Made by a program: the position numbers and the translations under genes. A DNA stretch of 64,000 bases from Phenylobacterium sp. NIBR 498073 (GTDB lineage Bacteria; Pseudomonadota; Alphaproteobacteria; Caulobacterales; Caulobacteraceae), in the NCBI RefSeq assembly GCF_027286305.1, contig NZ_CP114599.1, positions 1-64,000 of the forward strand, written 5' to 3'. Below the pieces are notes generated by a model. It ran no database searches. It was not told where the DNA came from and saw only the letters and a program-made list of their open reading frames with translations. How positions within the stretch are numbered: position 1 is the first letter of the stretch; every line of letters starts with the position of its first letter. Shown here in pieces: positions 51,850 through 61,174 of this stretch.

Positions 51850-51931
51850 GCTTGGCTTTCTTGGCGGCGGCCCGTTTTTCCGAGCCTCGGGAATCGTGAA
51901 TTTCAGGCCCTAGCAGAGCCGCGCGGCAGGC

Positions 51932-52507
51932 TCAACGGCTGCGCGCGACGCCGGGACGGCCCACTTTACACTGGATCGCGTCGGAAGTTCCCCAGAGTTC
52001 GCTCGCCGGGGCCCAGCCCGAGACCCCCTCGCTGCGCACCCGGCACCAGCCGTCCTCGCAGGTCTTGGGCAGTTCGGCGATCGAGCGCGGGTTCATATAG
52101 GCGGTGATCTCGGCCTCGGCCCGCGGCTTCTTGTGCAGGGCCAGACGCGTCGGTTTGACCCGCATGACGGTGGACTCGCCGCTGGTCAGCCGCCGGTGCA
52201 CCCAGGCCATCCCGCCGTCCGGGTCGCAGATCCGCCGCCACTCGGAGTTCTCGGCGATCACCTGCACCGGCAGCCCCTTGGCCTGGTAGACCCACAAAAG
52301 CTTGTGATCTTCCCCCGGCCCGGCCCGCGCATAGACCTTGTCGAACTTCAGCGAGACATAGCGCGGCACCGGCTGGCCGGACGGCGTCTGGCGCGGCGCC
52401 GCCTGGACGGCGGGCGTCAGGGCGGCCAGAATCAACGCGGCCGTCAAAAAAACGGGCGTTAAGCGCTTCCGCGGTTCAATCGTTCGAGGCTCGCCTTGGC
52501 CGTCCAT
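51932..52507 (-). CDS. SH3 domain protein with signal peptide
   Basis: A 191-residue exported protein. An uncleavable-looking charged N-terminus precedes a hydrophobic signal (about 18-36, ending VQAAP). Two bacterial SH3 (SH3_3/SH3_4) repeats follow: VSLKFDKVYARAGPGEDHKLLWVYQAKGLPVQVIAENSEWRRI and a second with LHKKPRAEAEITAYMNPRSIAELPKTCEDGWCRVRSEGVSGW. Such domains bind peptidoglycan or cell-wall peptides. Gene order next to a hydroxyacid dehydrogenase and fabA-fabB recalls other alphaproteobacteria. 82 bases separate it from fabA. Confidence 0.83.
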   Translation of the reverse strand: MDGQGEPRTIEPRKRLTPVFLTAALILAALTPAVQAAPRQTPSGQPVPRYVSLKFDKVYARAGPGEDHKLLWVYQAKGLPVQVIAENSEWRRICDPDGGMAWVHRRLTSGESTVMRVKPTRLALHKKPRAEAEITAYMNPRSIAELPKTCEDGWCRVRSEGVSGWAPASELWGTSDAIQCKVGRPGVARSR

Positions 52508-52581
52508 GGGCGCTTTGCTAGAGGTTCTTCGTCACAACGCAAGGCGCGCCGCGCGCAGTTAAAGATTCCTTTCAGACGCTC

Positions 52582-53568
52582 ATGGCCGCTCGAAAACCCA
52601 AAGTCATCGTCACCCGCCGCCTCCCGGACCCGGTAGAGACCCGGATGCGCGAGCTGTTCGACACCGAGCTGAACCTCGACGACGTACCGCTCGACCGCGA
52701 GGCGCTGATCAGGGCGGTGCAGCGGGCCGACGCCATCGTCCCGACGATCACCGACCACATCGACGCCGACCTGATCGCGGCGGCCGGCGACAAGCTGAAG
52801 CTGATCGCCAATTTCGGGGCCGGGGTCGACCACATCGACGTGGCCGCCGCCAACGAGCGCGGCATCGCCGTGACCAACACCCCCGGCGTGCTGACCGAAG
52901 ACACCGCCGACCTGACCATGGCGCTGATCATGGCCGTCTCGCGCCGGATCGTCGAAGGCGCCAACGTCGTGCAGGCCGGCGAGTTCACCGGCTGGACCCC
53001 GACCTGGATGATGGGCCGGCGGGTCAACGGCAAGCGGCTGGGGATCATCGGCATGGGCCGGATCGGCCAGGCGGTGGCGCGCCGCGCCAAGGCCTTCGGC
53101 ATGCAGATTCACTATCACAACCGCAAGCCGGTCAGCCACGTGATCGCCGAGGAGCTGGAGGCCACCTACTGGGAGAGCCTCGACCAGATGCTGGCCCGCA
53201 TGGACATCATCTCGGTCAACTGCCCGCACACCCCGGCCACCTACCACCTGCTGTCGGCGCGGCGGCTGAAGCTGCTGCAGCCGCACGCCGTGGTGGTCAA
53301 CACCGCCCGCGGCGGCATCATCGACGAGGGCGCGCTGGCCGACCTGCTGGCCGCCGGCGCCATCGCCGGAGCGGGCCTCGACGTCTTCGAGTTCGAACCG
53401 GCGATCAATCCCAAGCTGCTGACCCAGCCGAACGCCGTGCTGCTGCCGCACCTGGGCTCGGCCACGGTCGAGGCGCGCATCGACATGGGCGAAAAGGTGA
53501 TCATCAACCTCAAGACCTGGATGGACGGCCACCGCCCGCCCGACCGGGTCATCCCGTCGATGCTCTGA
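52582..53568 (+). CDS. D-2-hydroxyacid dehydrogenase (glyoxylate/hydroxypyruvate reductase type)
   Basis: A 328-residue NAD(P)-dependent enzyme of the D-isomer 2-hydroxyacid dehydrogenase family. It has the substrate loop NFGAGVDHIDV, the cofactor motif LGIIGMGRIGQAVARRA, then the catalytic Arg in NTARGGIIDE, the Glu in DVFEFEP and the His in LLPHLGSAT. It resembles GyaR-like glyoxylate reductases and D-glycerate dehydrogenases; the exact substrate is undetermined. Divergent from the SH3 gene by 74 bases. Confidence 0.87.
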   Translation: MAARKPKVIVTRRLPDPVETRMRELFDTELNLDDVPLDREALIRAVQRADAIVPTITDHIDADLIAAAGDKLKLIANFGAGVDHIDVAAANERGIAVTNTPGVLTEDTADLTMALIMAVSRRIVEGANVVQAGEFTGWTPTWMMGRRVNGKRLGIIGMGRIGQAVARRAKAFGMQIHYHNRKPVSHVIAEELEATYWESLDQMLARMDIISVNCPHTPATYHLLSARRLKLLQPHAVVVNTARGGIIDEGALADLLAAGAIAGAGLDVFEFEPAINPKLLTQPNAVLLPHLGSATVEARIDMGEKVIINLKTWMDGHRPPDRVIPSML

Positions 53569-53580
53569 CCAACCAAAAGC

Positions 53581-53704
53581 TGTCATCCCGGTTTCGGCGC
53601 AGCCGAAGACCGGGACCCATGAACACCCGATCTCGAAGGCCTCGCGCAATCCTCGCCGCGAGGCGCGAATGGATCCCGGTCTTGCTGCGCAAACCGGGAT
53701 GACA
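53581..53704. repeat. Family A repeat, copy 6
   Basis: A two-armed element from TGTCATCCCGG, 12 bases after the dehydrogenase stop, to CCGGGATGACA, 6 bases before the MoeB-like gene end. The left arm is type II (TTCGGC-GCA-GCCGAA); the right arm is type I (TTGC-TGC-GCAA on this strand). It fills the whole convergent gap. Confidence 0.9.
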
Positions 53705-53710
53705 ACGGGG

Positions 53711-54451
53711 CTAACGCCCGCCGCACACCTCGCACTCCGGATCGGCCCCGATCCGCACGGTCCGGCTCTCGCCCGACAGCCCGTCATAGATCAGCAGCCG
53801 CCCGGCCAGCGGCTCGCCGGCGCCGGCGACCAGCTTGATGGTCTCCAGCGCCATCATCGAGCCGATCACCCCGGCCAGCGCCCCGACCACCCCGACCGCC
53901 GAGCAGGTCTCGGCTTCGGGCGGAACCTCGGGCACCAGGCAGCGATAACAGGGCTTGCCGCGGAACACCCCGACCTGGCCGGTCCAGCGGCCGATCGCGC
54001 CGGAGACCAGCGTCCGTTCGTGCTGCACGCAGGCGGCGTTGACCGCGAAACGGGTGGCGAAGTCGTCGGTGCCGTCCAGCACCAGGTCGACCCCCGTCAC
54101 CAGCGGCCCGAGGTTGCACGGCTCCACATGCACCGGGGCGCAGTCGACATGCACGTGCGGGTTCAGAGCCCGCAGCTGGTCGGCGGCCGCCTCGACCTTG
54201 CGGCGGCCGACGTCGGCGTCGCGGAAGATCACCTGGCGCTGCAGGTTCGAAGTGTCGACCACGTCGGCGTCGGCCAGCACGATGCGTCCGATCCCAGCCG
54301 CGGCCAGGTAGAGCGCCGCCGGCGCACCCAGGCCCCCGGCCCCGACGATCAGCACGCTGGCGGCCTTCAGGCGCTGCTGACCCTGGCCGCCGACCTCGCG
54401 CAGCACCAGGTGGCGGGCGTACCGCTCGACTTCGTCGTCCGTGAAGCTCAT
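53711..54451 (-). CDS. MoeB/ThiF family adenylyltransferase
   Basis: A 246-residue E1-like enzyme that adenylates the C-terminus of a sulfur-carrier protein (MoaD or ThiS). The ATP motif is [43 protein letters not shown] holds the catalytic Arg and Lys, DGTDDFATR the key Asp. Zinc cysteine pairs are PCYRCL and CEVCGG. MoeB and ThiF cannot be told apart without context, and no moa or thi genes are near. ATG 54451 begins [14 protein letters not shown] with GAGGCG upstream. Divergent from hslV. Confidence 0.88.
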   Translation of the reverse strand: MSFTDDEVERYARHLVLREVGGQGQQRLKAASVLIVGAGGLGAPAALYLAAAGIGRIVLADADVVDTSNLQRQVIFRDADVGRRKVEAAADQLRALNPHVHVDCAPVHVEPCNLGPLVTGVDLVLDGTDDFATRFAVNAACVQHERTLVSGAIGRWTGQVGVFRGKPCYRCLVPEVPPEAETCSAVGVVGALAGVIGSMMALETIKLVAGAGEPLAGRLLIYDGLSGESRTVRIGADPECEVCGGR

Positions 54452-54539
54452 CGTCGCCTCGTTACGTTTCAGCGCGCGGCGGTCCGGCCTGATCGCGCCG
54501 CGCTTGACCTCGCCCGTCCCCCTGGCCACATCGAGAGCC

Positions 54540-55088
54540 ATGACGACAAGCTCGAACTTTCCCGATTGGCACGGCACCACCATCCTCGCGGTGCGCAAGG
54601 GCGGCAAGACCGTGATCGCCGGCGACGGCCAGGTTTCGATGGGCCAGACCGTGGTCAAGGGCAACGCCCGCAAGGTGCGCACCCTGGCCGGCGGCAAGGT
54701 GCTGGCCGGGTTCGCCGGCGCCACCGCCGACGCCTTCACCCTGATCGAGCGGCTCGAGGCCAAGCTCGAGCAATATCCGGACCAGCTGGCCCGCGCCTGC
54801 GTCGACCTTGCTAAGGACTGGCGCACAGACCGCTACCTGCGCCGGCTGGAGGCGATGCTGCTGGTCGCCGACAAGGACTCGATCTTCACCGTCACCGGGG
54901 TCGGCGACGTGCTGGAGCCGGAGACCGGCGTCGCCGCCATCGGCTCGGGCGGCAACTACGCCCTGGCCGCGGCGCTGGCCCTGGCCGACAGCGAGCTCTC
55001 GGCCGAAGAAGTCGCCCGCAAGGCGATGGGCATCGCCGCCAAGATCTGCGTCTACACCAACGGAGAGCTGACGGTTGAAAGCCTGTAG
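54540..55088 (+). CDS. hslV: ATP-dependent protease subunit HslV
   Basis: Proteolytic core of the HslUV protease, a double hexamer related to proteasome beta subunits. 182 residues. The N-terminal threonine nucleophile is exposed by cleavage after HG in [27 protein letters not shown]; the Gly and Lys of the active site follow (K-x2[11 protein letters not shown]). ATG 54540 gives a 10-residue leader. A possible heat-shock promoter (CTTGAC at about 54511) is not convincing. Followed by an exported-protein gene overlapping by 14 bases and then hslU. Confidence 0.95.
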   Translation: MTTSSNFPDWHGTTILAVRKGGKTVIAGDGQVSMGQTVVKGNARKVRTLAGGKVLAGFAGATADAFTLIERLEAKLEQYPDQLARACVDLAKDWRTDRYLRRLEAMLLVADKDSIFTVTGVGDVLEPETGVAAIGSGGNYALAAALALADSELSAEEVARKAMGIAAKICVYTNGELTVESL

Positions 55089-55917
55089 CCTGATCCTGGC
55101 TGCGCTTCTCCTCTCGTCCCCCGCCTTGGCGCAACCTGATCCCTCCGCGGTCGTCGCCGCGGAGCGGGCGTTCGCGGCCGACGGCCTGGCGCACGGGATC
55201 AAGCGCTCGTTCCTGACCCATTCGGCCCCGGACGCGATCCTGTTCGCCCCCGACCCGGTCAAGGCCCACGAGCTCTACGGCCCGCGGCCGGACACGCCGC
55301 ACCCGCCGCTGGTCTGGTGGCCGCTGTGGGCCGGCATCGCCAGGTCCGGCGACCTCGGCTTCACCACCGGCCCGAGCACCTTCGACGGCAAGCCGAACGG
55401 CTGGTACTTCACCGTCTGGGCCCGGCAGGGCGACGGCGGCTGGAAGTGGATCTACGACGGCGGCTCGCCCAGCGCCCATGGGCAGGCGCCGCCCCAGGAC
55501 TCGCCCCCGGCCTATCTGGCCCCCGCCACCGGCCCGTCCGCCGACGCCGCGACGGCGATGCGCTCCGTGCAGGCCGCCGAGGCGGTCCTCGCCCGCGACG
55601 CGGCCACGGATTCCGCCGCCGCCTACCTCGCCGTGCTGAGCCCCGACGCCCGCCTCGCGGGCTCCCCGCAGCCGCCGGCGACGACGCCTGCGGCCGTAAA
55701 GGCCGAGCTGGCCACGCGCCCGGCCGCCATCGCCTTCGCCCCGCTCGGCGGCCGCGCCTCCAGCGACGGCGATCTCGTCTGGACCTATGGCGAAGCGCGC
55801 TGGAAAGACGCCGCCCAGGACCGCCGCGGCCACTATGTCCGCATCTGGCAGAGCCGCGCCGAGGGTTGGCGTCTGGTCTTCGATCAGATTCTTCCTGTCG
55901 CAGAGCCGGCGTCGTGA
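55075..55917 (+). CDS. Exported SnoaL/DUF4440-like protein within hslVU
   Basis: A 280-residue protein with a clear cleavable signal peptide ([18 protein letters not shown], about 3-20). Two related modules follow, each starting with an [19 protein letters not shown] or [19 protein letters not shown] helix and ending in a beta strand such as [10 protein letters not shown] or EGWRLVFDQ, the pattern of NTF2/SnoaL-like (DUF4440) domains, which often act as ligand-binding or hydrolase folds. TTG start 55075 inside hslV with GGAGAG 7 bases upstream, so translationally coupled. A periplasmic protein between the two subunits of a cytoplasmic protease is unexpected; function unknown. Confidence 0.8.
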   Translation: MKACSLILAALLLSSPALAQPDPSAVVAAERAFAADGLAHGIKRSFLTHSAPDAILFAPDPVKAHELYGPRPDTPHPPLVWWPLWAGIARSGDLGFTTGPSTFDGKPNGWYFTVWARQGDGGWKWIYDGGSPSAHGQAPPQDSPPAYLAPATGPSADAATAMRSVQAAEAVLARDAATDSAAAYLAVLSPDARLAGSPQPPATTPAAVKAELATRPAAIAFAPLGGRASSDGDLVWTYGEARWKDAAQDRRGHYVRIWQSRAEGWRLVFDQILPVAEPAS

Positions 55918-55931
55918 CTATCTAGCGGGCC

Positions 55932-57236
55932 ATGACCGAGTTTTCCCCCCGCGAGATCGTCTCCGAGCTCGACCGCTACATCGTCGGCCATCCCGACGCC
56001 AAGAAGGCCGTCGCCGTCGCCCTGCGCAACCGTTGGCGCCGCCGCCGCGTGCCCGCCGACCTGCGCGACGAGGTGACGCCGAAGAATATCCTGATGATCG
56101 GCCCGACAGGGGTCGGCAAGACCGAGATCGCCCGCCGCCTGGCGCGGCTGGCCCAGGCCCCGTTCCTGAAGGTCGAGGCCACCAAGTTCACCGAGGTCGG
56201 CTATGTCGGCCGCGACGTCGACCAGATCGTCCGCGATTTGGTGGAAAGCGCCATGGCCATGGTCCGCGACAAGCGCCGGGCTGGCGTGCGCGCCAGGGCC
56301 GAAGCCGCCGCAGAGGAACGCATCCTCGACGCCCTGACCGGACCCGGCTCCACCGCCGCGCGCGAGAGCTTCCGCAAGAAGCTGCGGGCCGGCGAGCTGA
56401 ACGACAAGGAGGTCGAGCTGACCCTCGCCGACAGCGGCGGCGGCCTGCCGATGTTCGACATTCCCGGCCAGCCCGGCGCCCAGATGGGCATGCTCAATCT
56501 CGGCGAAATGATGGGCAAGGCCTTCGGCGGCCGCACCAAGACCCACAAGACCACCGTCGCCGGCGCCCACGCCCCGCTGATCGCCGAGGAAAGCGACAAG
56601 CTGCTCGATCAGGAAGCCCTGACCCAGGAAGCCCTGGAGCTGGCCGAAAACAACGGCATCGTGTTCCTCGACGAGATCGACAAGGTCGCCTCCAACCGCG
56701 ACCGGGCCGGCGCCGACGTCAGCCGCGAAGGGGTGCAACGCGACCTGCTGCCGCTGATCGAGGGCACCACCGTCTCGACCAAGTACGGCCCGGTGAAGAC
56801 CGACCACATCCTGTTCATCGCCTCGGGCGCGTTCCACGTCGCCAAGCCCTCGGACCTGCTGCCCGAGCTGCAGGGCCGCTTGCCGATCCGCGTCGAGCTC
56901 AAGGCCCTGACCCGCGACGACTTCCGCCGCATCCTGACCGAGCCGGAAGCCAACCTGATCCGCCAGCACCAGGCGCTGCTGGCCACCGAAGGCGTGACGC
57001 TCAGCTTCACCGAGGACGCCATCGACGCCCTGGCCGACGCGGCGGTGACCGTCAACGGCAGCGTCGAGAACATCGGCGCCCGCCGGCTGCAGACCGTGCT
57101 GGAAAAGGTGCTGGAGGAGATCAGCTATTCGGCCTCCGACCGCGACGGCGAGACGATCAGCATCGATGCCGCCTACGTGAAGGAGCGGGTCGGCGGCCTG
57201 GCCCAGAACGCCGACCTCAGCCGCTTCATCCTCTAA
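55932..57236 (+). CDS. hslU: HslU ATPase subunit of HslUV
   Basis: Hexameric AAA+ unfoldase that feeds substrates to HslV. The 434 residues have Walker [16 protein letters not shown] (near 57-71), the pore motif [16 protein letters not shown], the intermediate domain (about 110-235), Walker [12 protein letters not shown] and sensor 2 region [15 protein letters not shown]; the C-terminal LSRFIL inserts into HslV. A weak ribosome site precedes the ATG, 14 bases after the exported-protein gene. Confidence 0.96.
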   Translation: MTEFSPREIVSELDRYIVGHPDAKKAVAVALRNRWRRRRVPADLRDEVTPKNILMIGPTGVGKTEIARRLARLAQAPFLKVEATKFTEVGYVGRDVDQIVRDLVESAMAMVRDKRRAGVRARAEAAAEERILDALTGPGSTAARESFRKKLRAGELNDKEVELTLADSGGGLPMFDIPGQPGAQMGMLNLGEMMGKAFGGRTKTHKTTVAGAHAPLIAEESDKLLDQEALTQEALELAENNGIVFLDEIDKVASNRDRAGADVSREGVQRDLLPLIEGTTVSTKYGPVKTDHILFIASGAFHVAKPSDLLPELQGRLPIRVELKALTRDDFRRILTEPEANLIRQHQALLATEGVTLSFTEDAIDALADAAVTVNGSVENIGARRLQTVLEKVLEEISYSASDRDGETISIDAAYVKERVGGLAQNADLSRFIL

Positions 57237-57252
57237 CTAGGGTTTTCCCTAG
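57237..57252 (+). terminator. Small hairpin after hslU
   Basis: CTAGGG-TTTT-CCCTAG, a 6-bp stem immediately after the hslU stop. No T-run follows. Weak candidate for the transcript end. Confidence 0.3.
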
Positions 57253-57330
57253 GCCGGCCAGGGACTTGACCCCCTTGCCGACCTGCTGCGCGGGGCTCTC
57301 AATCCCTGCGACGCCGCAGGGAGGCCCCGC

Positions 57331-58173
57331 ATGCAGGTCGAACTCGCCGAGGAGCGCATCTTCCGGTTGGCCGATCGGTTCAGCCTGGAGCACGCCGAGG
57401 GCCGCGCCTGGGCCAAGCGGCTGGAGGCGTTCGGCGCCCTGGCGCGGGTCGCGGGCCTGTTCAACCACCCCAAGGAAGACGACTTCGCGGTCGTCTACCG
57501 CGAACGCCGGCTGCAGCCGTTCTGGCGCGTCGCGGTCTCGACGGCCACGGCCTACGAGCGGCGGCGCAGCTACGCCGTGCCGGTCGCGCCCGAGGTGCGG
57601 CAGGTCACGATCGATGGCCGCAGCCTGCCGGCCGTCGACGGCCGGATTTCGTTCGAGGGCCTGGAGTCCTGCCGCGAGGAGGCCCGCCGCGAGGTGTTTG
57701 TCGACGGGCTGAGCAAACAGCCGACTCCGACCCTGGCGGCCTATCTGCAGCACGACGCGGTCGAGACCGACGCGCAGGCCCTGGCCAAGGCCACCGCCGA
57801 CGGCATGGTCGTGGTGCCGCCCCAGGCCAAGGCCTCCATGGTGGTGCGCGACGTGGTCGCCGCGGCGATCGGCAAGATCGACGCCGACACCGTGACCGAG
57901 GAGCTGGTGCGGGTCGAGGCGGTCGACCTCTACTACCGGCCGATCCACGCCTTCCGCTATCGCCGCGCCGACAAGGAGGCCGTGGTCGAGTTCGACGCCG
58001 TCACCGGCGAGGCGCGGGTCGGCGGCGACACCTTCGAGCAGTATCTGGGCAAGGCGCTGGAGCCGCGCTTCCTGCTCGACGTCGGGGCCGAGACCCTGAA
58101 CTTCGTGGTGCCGGGCGCGAACCTCGCCAAGCTGATCATCGTCAAGGGCATGGAGATGAAGGGCCTGCGGTAG
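57331..58173 (+). CDS. Unknown conserved-looking 280-residue protein
   Basis: Not recognised. It is soluble, with no signal peptide. The N-terminal part is helical (AEERIFRLADRFSLEHAEGRAWAKRLEAFGALARV) and leads to a beta-rich segment ERRLQPFWRVAVSTATAYERRRSY. The C-terminal half contains VDLYYRPIHAFRYRRADKEAVVEFDAVTGEARVGGDTF, reminiscent of PepSY-like or membrane-associated domains that react to protein maturation, followed by a hydrophobic-leaning end. GGGAGG precedes ATG 57331, partly inside a small hairpin (CCCTGC/GCAGGG). Codon use is like the neighbours, so it is probably a real gene. Confidence 0.7.
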   Translation: MQVELAEERIFRLADRFSLEHAEGRAWAKRLEAFGALARVAGLFNHPKEDDFAVVYRERRLQPFWRVAVSTATAYERRRSYAVPVAPEVRQVTIDGRSLPAVDGRISFEGLESCREEARREVFVDGLSKQPTPTLAAYLQHDAVETDAQALAKATADGMVVVPPQAKASMVVRDVVAAAIGKIDADTVTEELVRVEAVDLYYRPIHAFRYRRADKEAVVEFDAVTGEARVGGDTFEQYLGKALEPRFLLDVGAETLNFVVPGANLAKLIIVKGMEMKGLR

Positions 58174-58212
58174 GGGGCCCATTCGCGCCAGCGCCGGCGG
58201 GCCCTGCGCCGC

Positions 58213-58683
58213 CTAGCCGCGCCGCGCGTCGTAGATCGCCCGCTCCAGGGCCCGGGCGAAGTCCGCGCGTTCGACCGGGCTCAGCGCCGCGGCCACCGAG
58301 GCGTGGCGACCGGACATCGCGACCCGCACTCCGTGGACGACGTCGTCCTCGTCGATCTCCAGGGCCACCCGGGTGAAGGCGGTCGGGCTTTCCCAGACCA
58401 CTTCGCTGGACTTCGGCGTCTCGCGGACCACCCGCACCTCGCGCGCGGTGACCAGCACCCGCTCGATCTTCTTGGCGGCGGCATAGCTCGCGGCGAAGGC
58501 GGCGATCACCGCCAGCACGTCCAGGCCCAGGAACACCGGGACGAAGGTCGCGCCCATCGACAGAAACACCGCCGCGGCCACGCAATTGAAGAACGTGACG
58601 ATGCTGATCAGCACCACGAACCCCCGCTGCGACAGCGAGCGGTTGGGCGTGATCACGGCGTCCATGTAGACGAGGCCATCCAT
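58213..58683 (-). CDS. DUF2244 membrane protein
   Basis: A 156-residue protein with two N-terminal membrane helices (about 22-42 and 47-68) after the family start DAVITPNRSLSQRGF and a cytoplasmic domain with VREVRVVRETPKSSEVVWESPTAFTRVALE. This is the DUF2244 pattern, often found beside nth or cytochrome oxidase genes in alphaproteobacteria; function unknown. Divergent from nth, which fits that association. Confidence 0.83.
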   Translation of the reverse strand: MDGLVYMDAVITPNRSLSQRGFVVLISIVTFFNCVAAAVFLSMGATFVPVFLGLDVLAVIAAFAASYAAAKKIERVLVTAREVRVVRETPKSSEVVWESPTAFTRVALEIDEDDVVHGVRVAMSGRHASVAAALSPVERADFARALERAIYDARRG

Positions 58684-58822
58684 CGGGCACGCAGTCTAGT
58701 GCGCGGCAGGCGGAAGTGGAAACCGGTTCCGCCGCCCGTCGCGCGCCCCAGAAGCCGAATACGGCCGCGAAAAGTCCGCGCCTCTTGGCGGAGCGGGCAA
58801 GCCGGGCGATGTTCTCCGCGCC

Positions 58823-59500
58823 ATGGCCAAGCCCGTCACCAAGAAGCGCGTCTCGCCTGCGGAGAAAGCCCGCATCGAGGAACTGTTCCACCGGTTCGAG
58901 TCGCTCAGCGACGATCCACGCACCGAGCTCAACTACGACAGCCCCTACACCCTGGTCGTGGCGGTGGCGTTGTCGGCCCAGGCCACCGACGTCGGGGTCA
59001 ACAAGGCGACCGCCAAGCTGTTCCCCGTGGCCCACACGCCCCAGGACATGCTGGACCTCGGCGAGGAGGCGCTGATCGGCTACATCAATTCGATCGGCCT
59101 GTTCCGCACCAAGGCCAAGAACGTCATCGCCGCGGCGAAGATCATCGTCGAGCAGCACGGCGGCGAGGTGCCGCTGAACCGCGACGATCTGATGGCCCTG
59201 CCCGGCGTCGGGCGAAAGACCGCCAGCGTGGTGCTGAACGAACTGGGCGTCGAGCCGGCCATCGCCGTCGACACCCACGTCTTCCGCGTCGCCCATCGCC
59301 TGAAGTTGTCGACCGGCAAGACCCCCGATCAGGTCGAAGCCGACCTGATGGCCCTGGTCCCGGCCCCCTACCTGACCCGCGCCCACCACTGGCTGATCCT
59401 GCACGGCCGCTACACCTGCGTCGCGCGTCGGCCCAAGTGCGAGGAGTGCCAGGTCGCCGATCTCTGCCCGTCGAAGATCCTGTTCAGCCGCGCGGCCTAG
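58823..59500 (+). CDS. nth: Endonuclease III
   Basis: Bifunctional DNA glycosylase/AP lyase for oxidised pyrimidines. The 225 residues carry the helix-hairpin-helix LPGVGRKTASVVL with the catalytic Lys, the catalytic Asp in VDTHVFRV, and the 4Fe-4S loop with cysteines spaced C-x6-C-x2-C-x5-C (CVARRPKCEECQVADLC). All key residues are present. Divergent from the DUF2244 gene. Confidence 0.96.
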   Translation: MAKPVTKKRVSPAEKARIEELFHRFESLSDDPRTELNYDSPYTLVVAVALSAQATDVGVNKATAKLFPVAHTPQDMLDLGEEALIGYINSIGLFRTKAKNVIAAAKIIVEQHGGEVPLNRDDLMALPGVGRKTASVVLNELGVEPAIAVDTHVFRVAHRLKLSTGKTPDQVEADLMALVPAPYLTRAHHWLILHGRYTCVARRPKCEECQVADLCPSKILFSRAA

Positions 59501-59553
59501 AGCATTTTCTGCCGCCATTGCACCCACGTGCGGCGCGGCCTTATCTCCTGCCC

Positions 59554-60468
59554 ATGGCCAACCATCTGCCGCTAAACGCCCTGCGGGTCTTCGAGGCCTG
59601 CGCCCGCTGCGGCAGCTTCCTCAGCGCCGCCGAGGAGCTGGCGATCACGCCCGGAGCGGTCTCGCGGCACATCAAGGGCCTGGAGGCCGAGCTGGAGACC
59701 CGGCTGTTCGACCGCTTCAACCGCGCGGTGCGGCTGACCGCTGCCGGCGAGCAGCTGTCAGTCGGCGTGCGCCAGGGCCTTTCGACCATCCAGTCGGCGG
59801 TGGACGCGGTGCGCTCCAAGCGCGACGCGCCGCTGGTGGTCACGGTGCTGCACTCGCTGGCCGCCCGCTGGCTGGTGCCGCGGCTGCACGACTTCCAGCG
59901 CCGCTATCCCGAAGTGCAGATCCTGGTCGCCGCCTCCGATCATGCCGCCGACCTGGCGCGCGAGAATATCGACGTCGCCATTCGTCTCGGGCGCGGCCCC
60001 TATCCGGGCCACCACGTCACCCACCTGTTCGACACCCTGATGACGCCGGTGTGCAGCCCCGGCCTGGTCGAGAAGTACGGGCCGTTCAACCACCCCAACG
60101 ACCTGCGCGGGGTGACCCTGCTGCACGACGTGCTGATGCTGCCCGAGGAGCCTGACTGGGCCGACTGGCTGGCGGCGGCCGGGGCCGACCGGGTCGATCC
60201 CAATCCGGGACCGCGCTTCTCCAACACCTACCTCGCGGTCGAGGCGGCCCTCGCCGACCGCGGGCTGGCCTTCGCGCACAAGGCGATGGTGATCGACGAC
60301 CTGGCCAACGGACGGCTGGTGCAGCCCTTCGACCTGTCGCTGCCCAGCCCCTTCAGCCACTGGGTGCTGTCGCTGCCGGAAAAGGCCGACCAGCCCAACA
60401 TCCGGCGGTTCCGTAGCTGGCTGCTGGACCAGGCCCTGGCTGACGGACTTGCCGATCCAATTGACTAA
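59554..60468 (+). CDS. LysR family regulator, GcvA-like
   Basis: A 304-residue LysR regulator. The N-terminal helix-turn-helix PLNALRVFEACARCGSFLSAAEELAITPGAVSRHIKGLEAELETRLFDRF is typical of the GcvA/AmpR subgroup, followed by an effector domain with DVAIRLGRGPYPG and a C-terminal FAHKAMVIDDLANGRLVQPFDL. The regulated gene is not obvious: no divergent partner, nth lies upstream on the same strand and a 41-codon membrane gene downstream. GcvA-like regulators often control distant targets. Confidence 0.9.
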   Translation: MANHLPLNALRVFEACARCGSFLSAAEELAITPGAVSRHIKGLEAELETRLFDRFNRAVRLTAAGEQLSVGVRQGLSTIQSAVDAVRSKRDAPLVVTVLHSLAARWLVPRLHDFQRRYPEVQILVAASDHAADLARENIDVAIRLGRGPYPGHHVTHLFDTLMTPVCSPGLVEKYGPFNHPNDLRGVTLLHDVLMLPEEPDWADWLAAAGADRVDPNPGPRFSNTYLAVEAALADRGLAFAHKAMVIDDLANGRLVQPFDLSLPSPFSHWVLSLPEKADQPNIRRFRSWLLDQALADGLADPID

Positions 60469-60554
60469 ATCTCAATCGACAGGCGCTAAGCTCGTTTGTC
60501 GCAGTGCAACAAATCTGGGAAATTACGGGCGTCCGCTGTTGTAGGAGCCTCCCC

Positions 60555-60680
60555 GTGACCTGCACCTATCCTCAATCGATTGAATTTTCGCGCACCGACG
60601 TGCTGCGCGACATCATCCTCGTCTTCGCCGTCGCTGTGATCGCCTCCCCCGCGGTGATCGCGCTTATCGGCGCGGCCTGA
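60555..60680 (+). CDS. 41-residue single-helix membrane protein
   Basis: Too short for routine calling. GTG start with TAGGAG 7 bases upstream, a good ribosome site; stop TGA at 60680. The N-terminal 18 residues are polar (TCTYPQSIEFSRTDVLRD) and the rest a single hydrophobic helix (IILVFAVAVIASPAVIALIGAA), giving a probable small inner-membrane protein. A TTGACT at 60461 and GCTAAGC at 60485 could be its promoter. Not recognised; alone between a LysR gene and a convergent small gene. Confidence 0.6.
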   Translation: MTCTYPQSIEFSRTDVLRDIILVFAVAVIASPAVIALIGAA

Positions 60681-60759
60681 CGAGCGCGGGCCGGCCCCTT
60701 TCCTCCAGCCGGCCCGCCCCCTTCCCGTCGGCGCGGCGCAGCGTCCATGGGCGCGCACT

Positions 60760-61038
60760 TCAGGTGATGCGCTTGACGCTCACCGGGTCGCTGCTCGGAA
60801 AGCTCTCTTCCAGACCCTCGTCCAGCAGCGCCTCCTGACGGTCCTCGGCGCGCTTCTGCTTCTCGGCCAGCTGGTCGGGCTTTTCGTCTTCACTTAGCGG
60901 CGTGGCCGGACGCGCATACGGCGCCTCGCTCTTGTGGTCGGCCATGGTCGGACGGCCCTCGACGGCGGCGTCGGCCGCCGCCGCGCCCGAACCTATCGCC
61001 AGGCCGGTCTTGGTCTTGTCGCGCTTCAGTATCGCCAT
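60760..61038 (-). CDS. Small charged protein ending in a conserved SFPSSDP motif
   Basis: A 92-residue hydrophilic protein, Ala/Lys/Glu-rich, probably disordered or helical. The C-terminal LLDEGLEESFPSSDPVSVKRIT resembles short alphaproteobacterial proteins with a D-E-x-L-E-E-(S/T)-F-P-x-S-D-P motif, of unknown function. No signal peptide or membrane segment. ATG 61038 follows GGAGGATCGA, a strong ribosome site. Convergent with the 41-codon gene. Confidence 0.7.
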   Translation of the reverse strand: MAILKRDKTKTGLAIGSGAAAADAAVEGRPTMADHKSEAPYARPATPLSEDEKPDQLAEKQKRAEDRQEALLDEGLEESFPSSDPVSVKRIT

Positions 61039-61174
61039 TTCGATCCTCCGTTGTGCCCAGGATCAACACATGGGACCGGCGGCGGTTGCGGCCGAGGCGC
61101 CGCCCGCGTTGCCCCGCAAGGGCTTTGCCTGTAGGACGCGAAGCCTGATTTCCGCGAAAGCCGACCTTTCCCGC

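Noticed and set aside
54500..54540. A heat-shock sigma-32 promoter for hslV (CTTGAC ... CCCCCTGG)
   Set aside because: The spacing between the two boxes is too short and the -10 match is poor.
60461..60492. A firm promoter call for the 41-codon gene
   Set aside because: TTGACT and GCTAAGC are present, but the spacing departs from the Caulobacter housekeeping pattern, so it is only mentioned with the gene.
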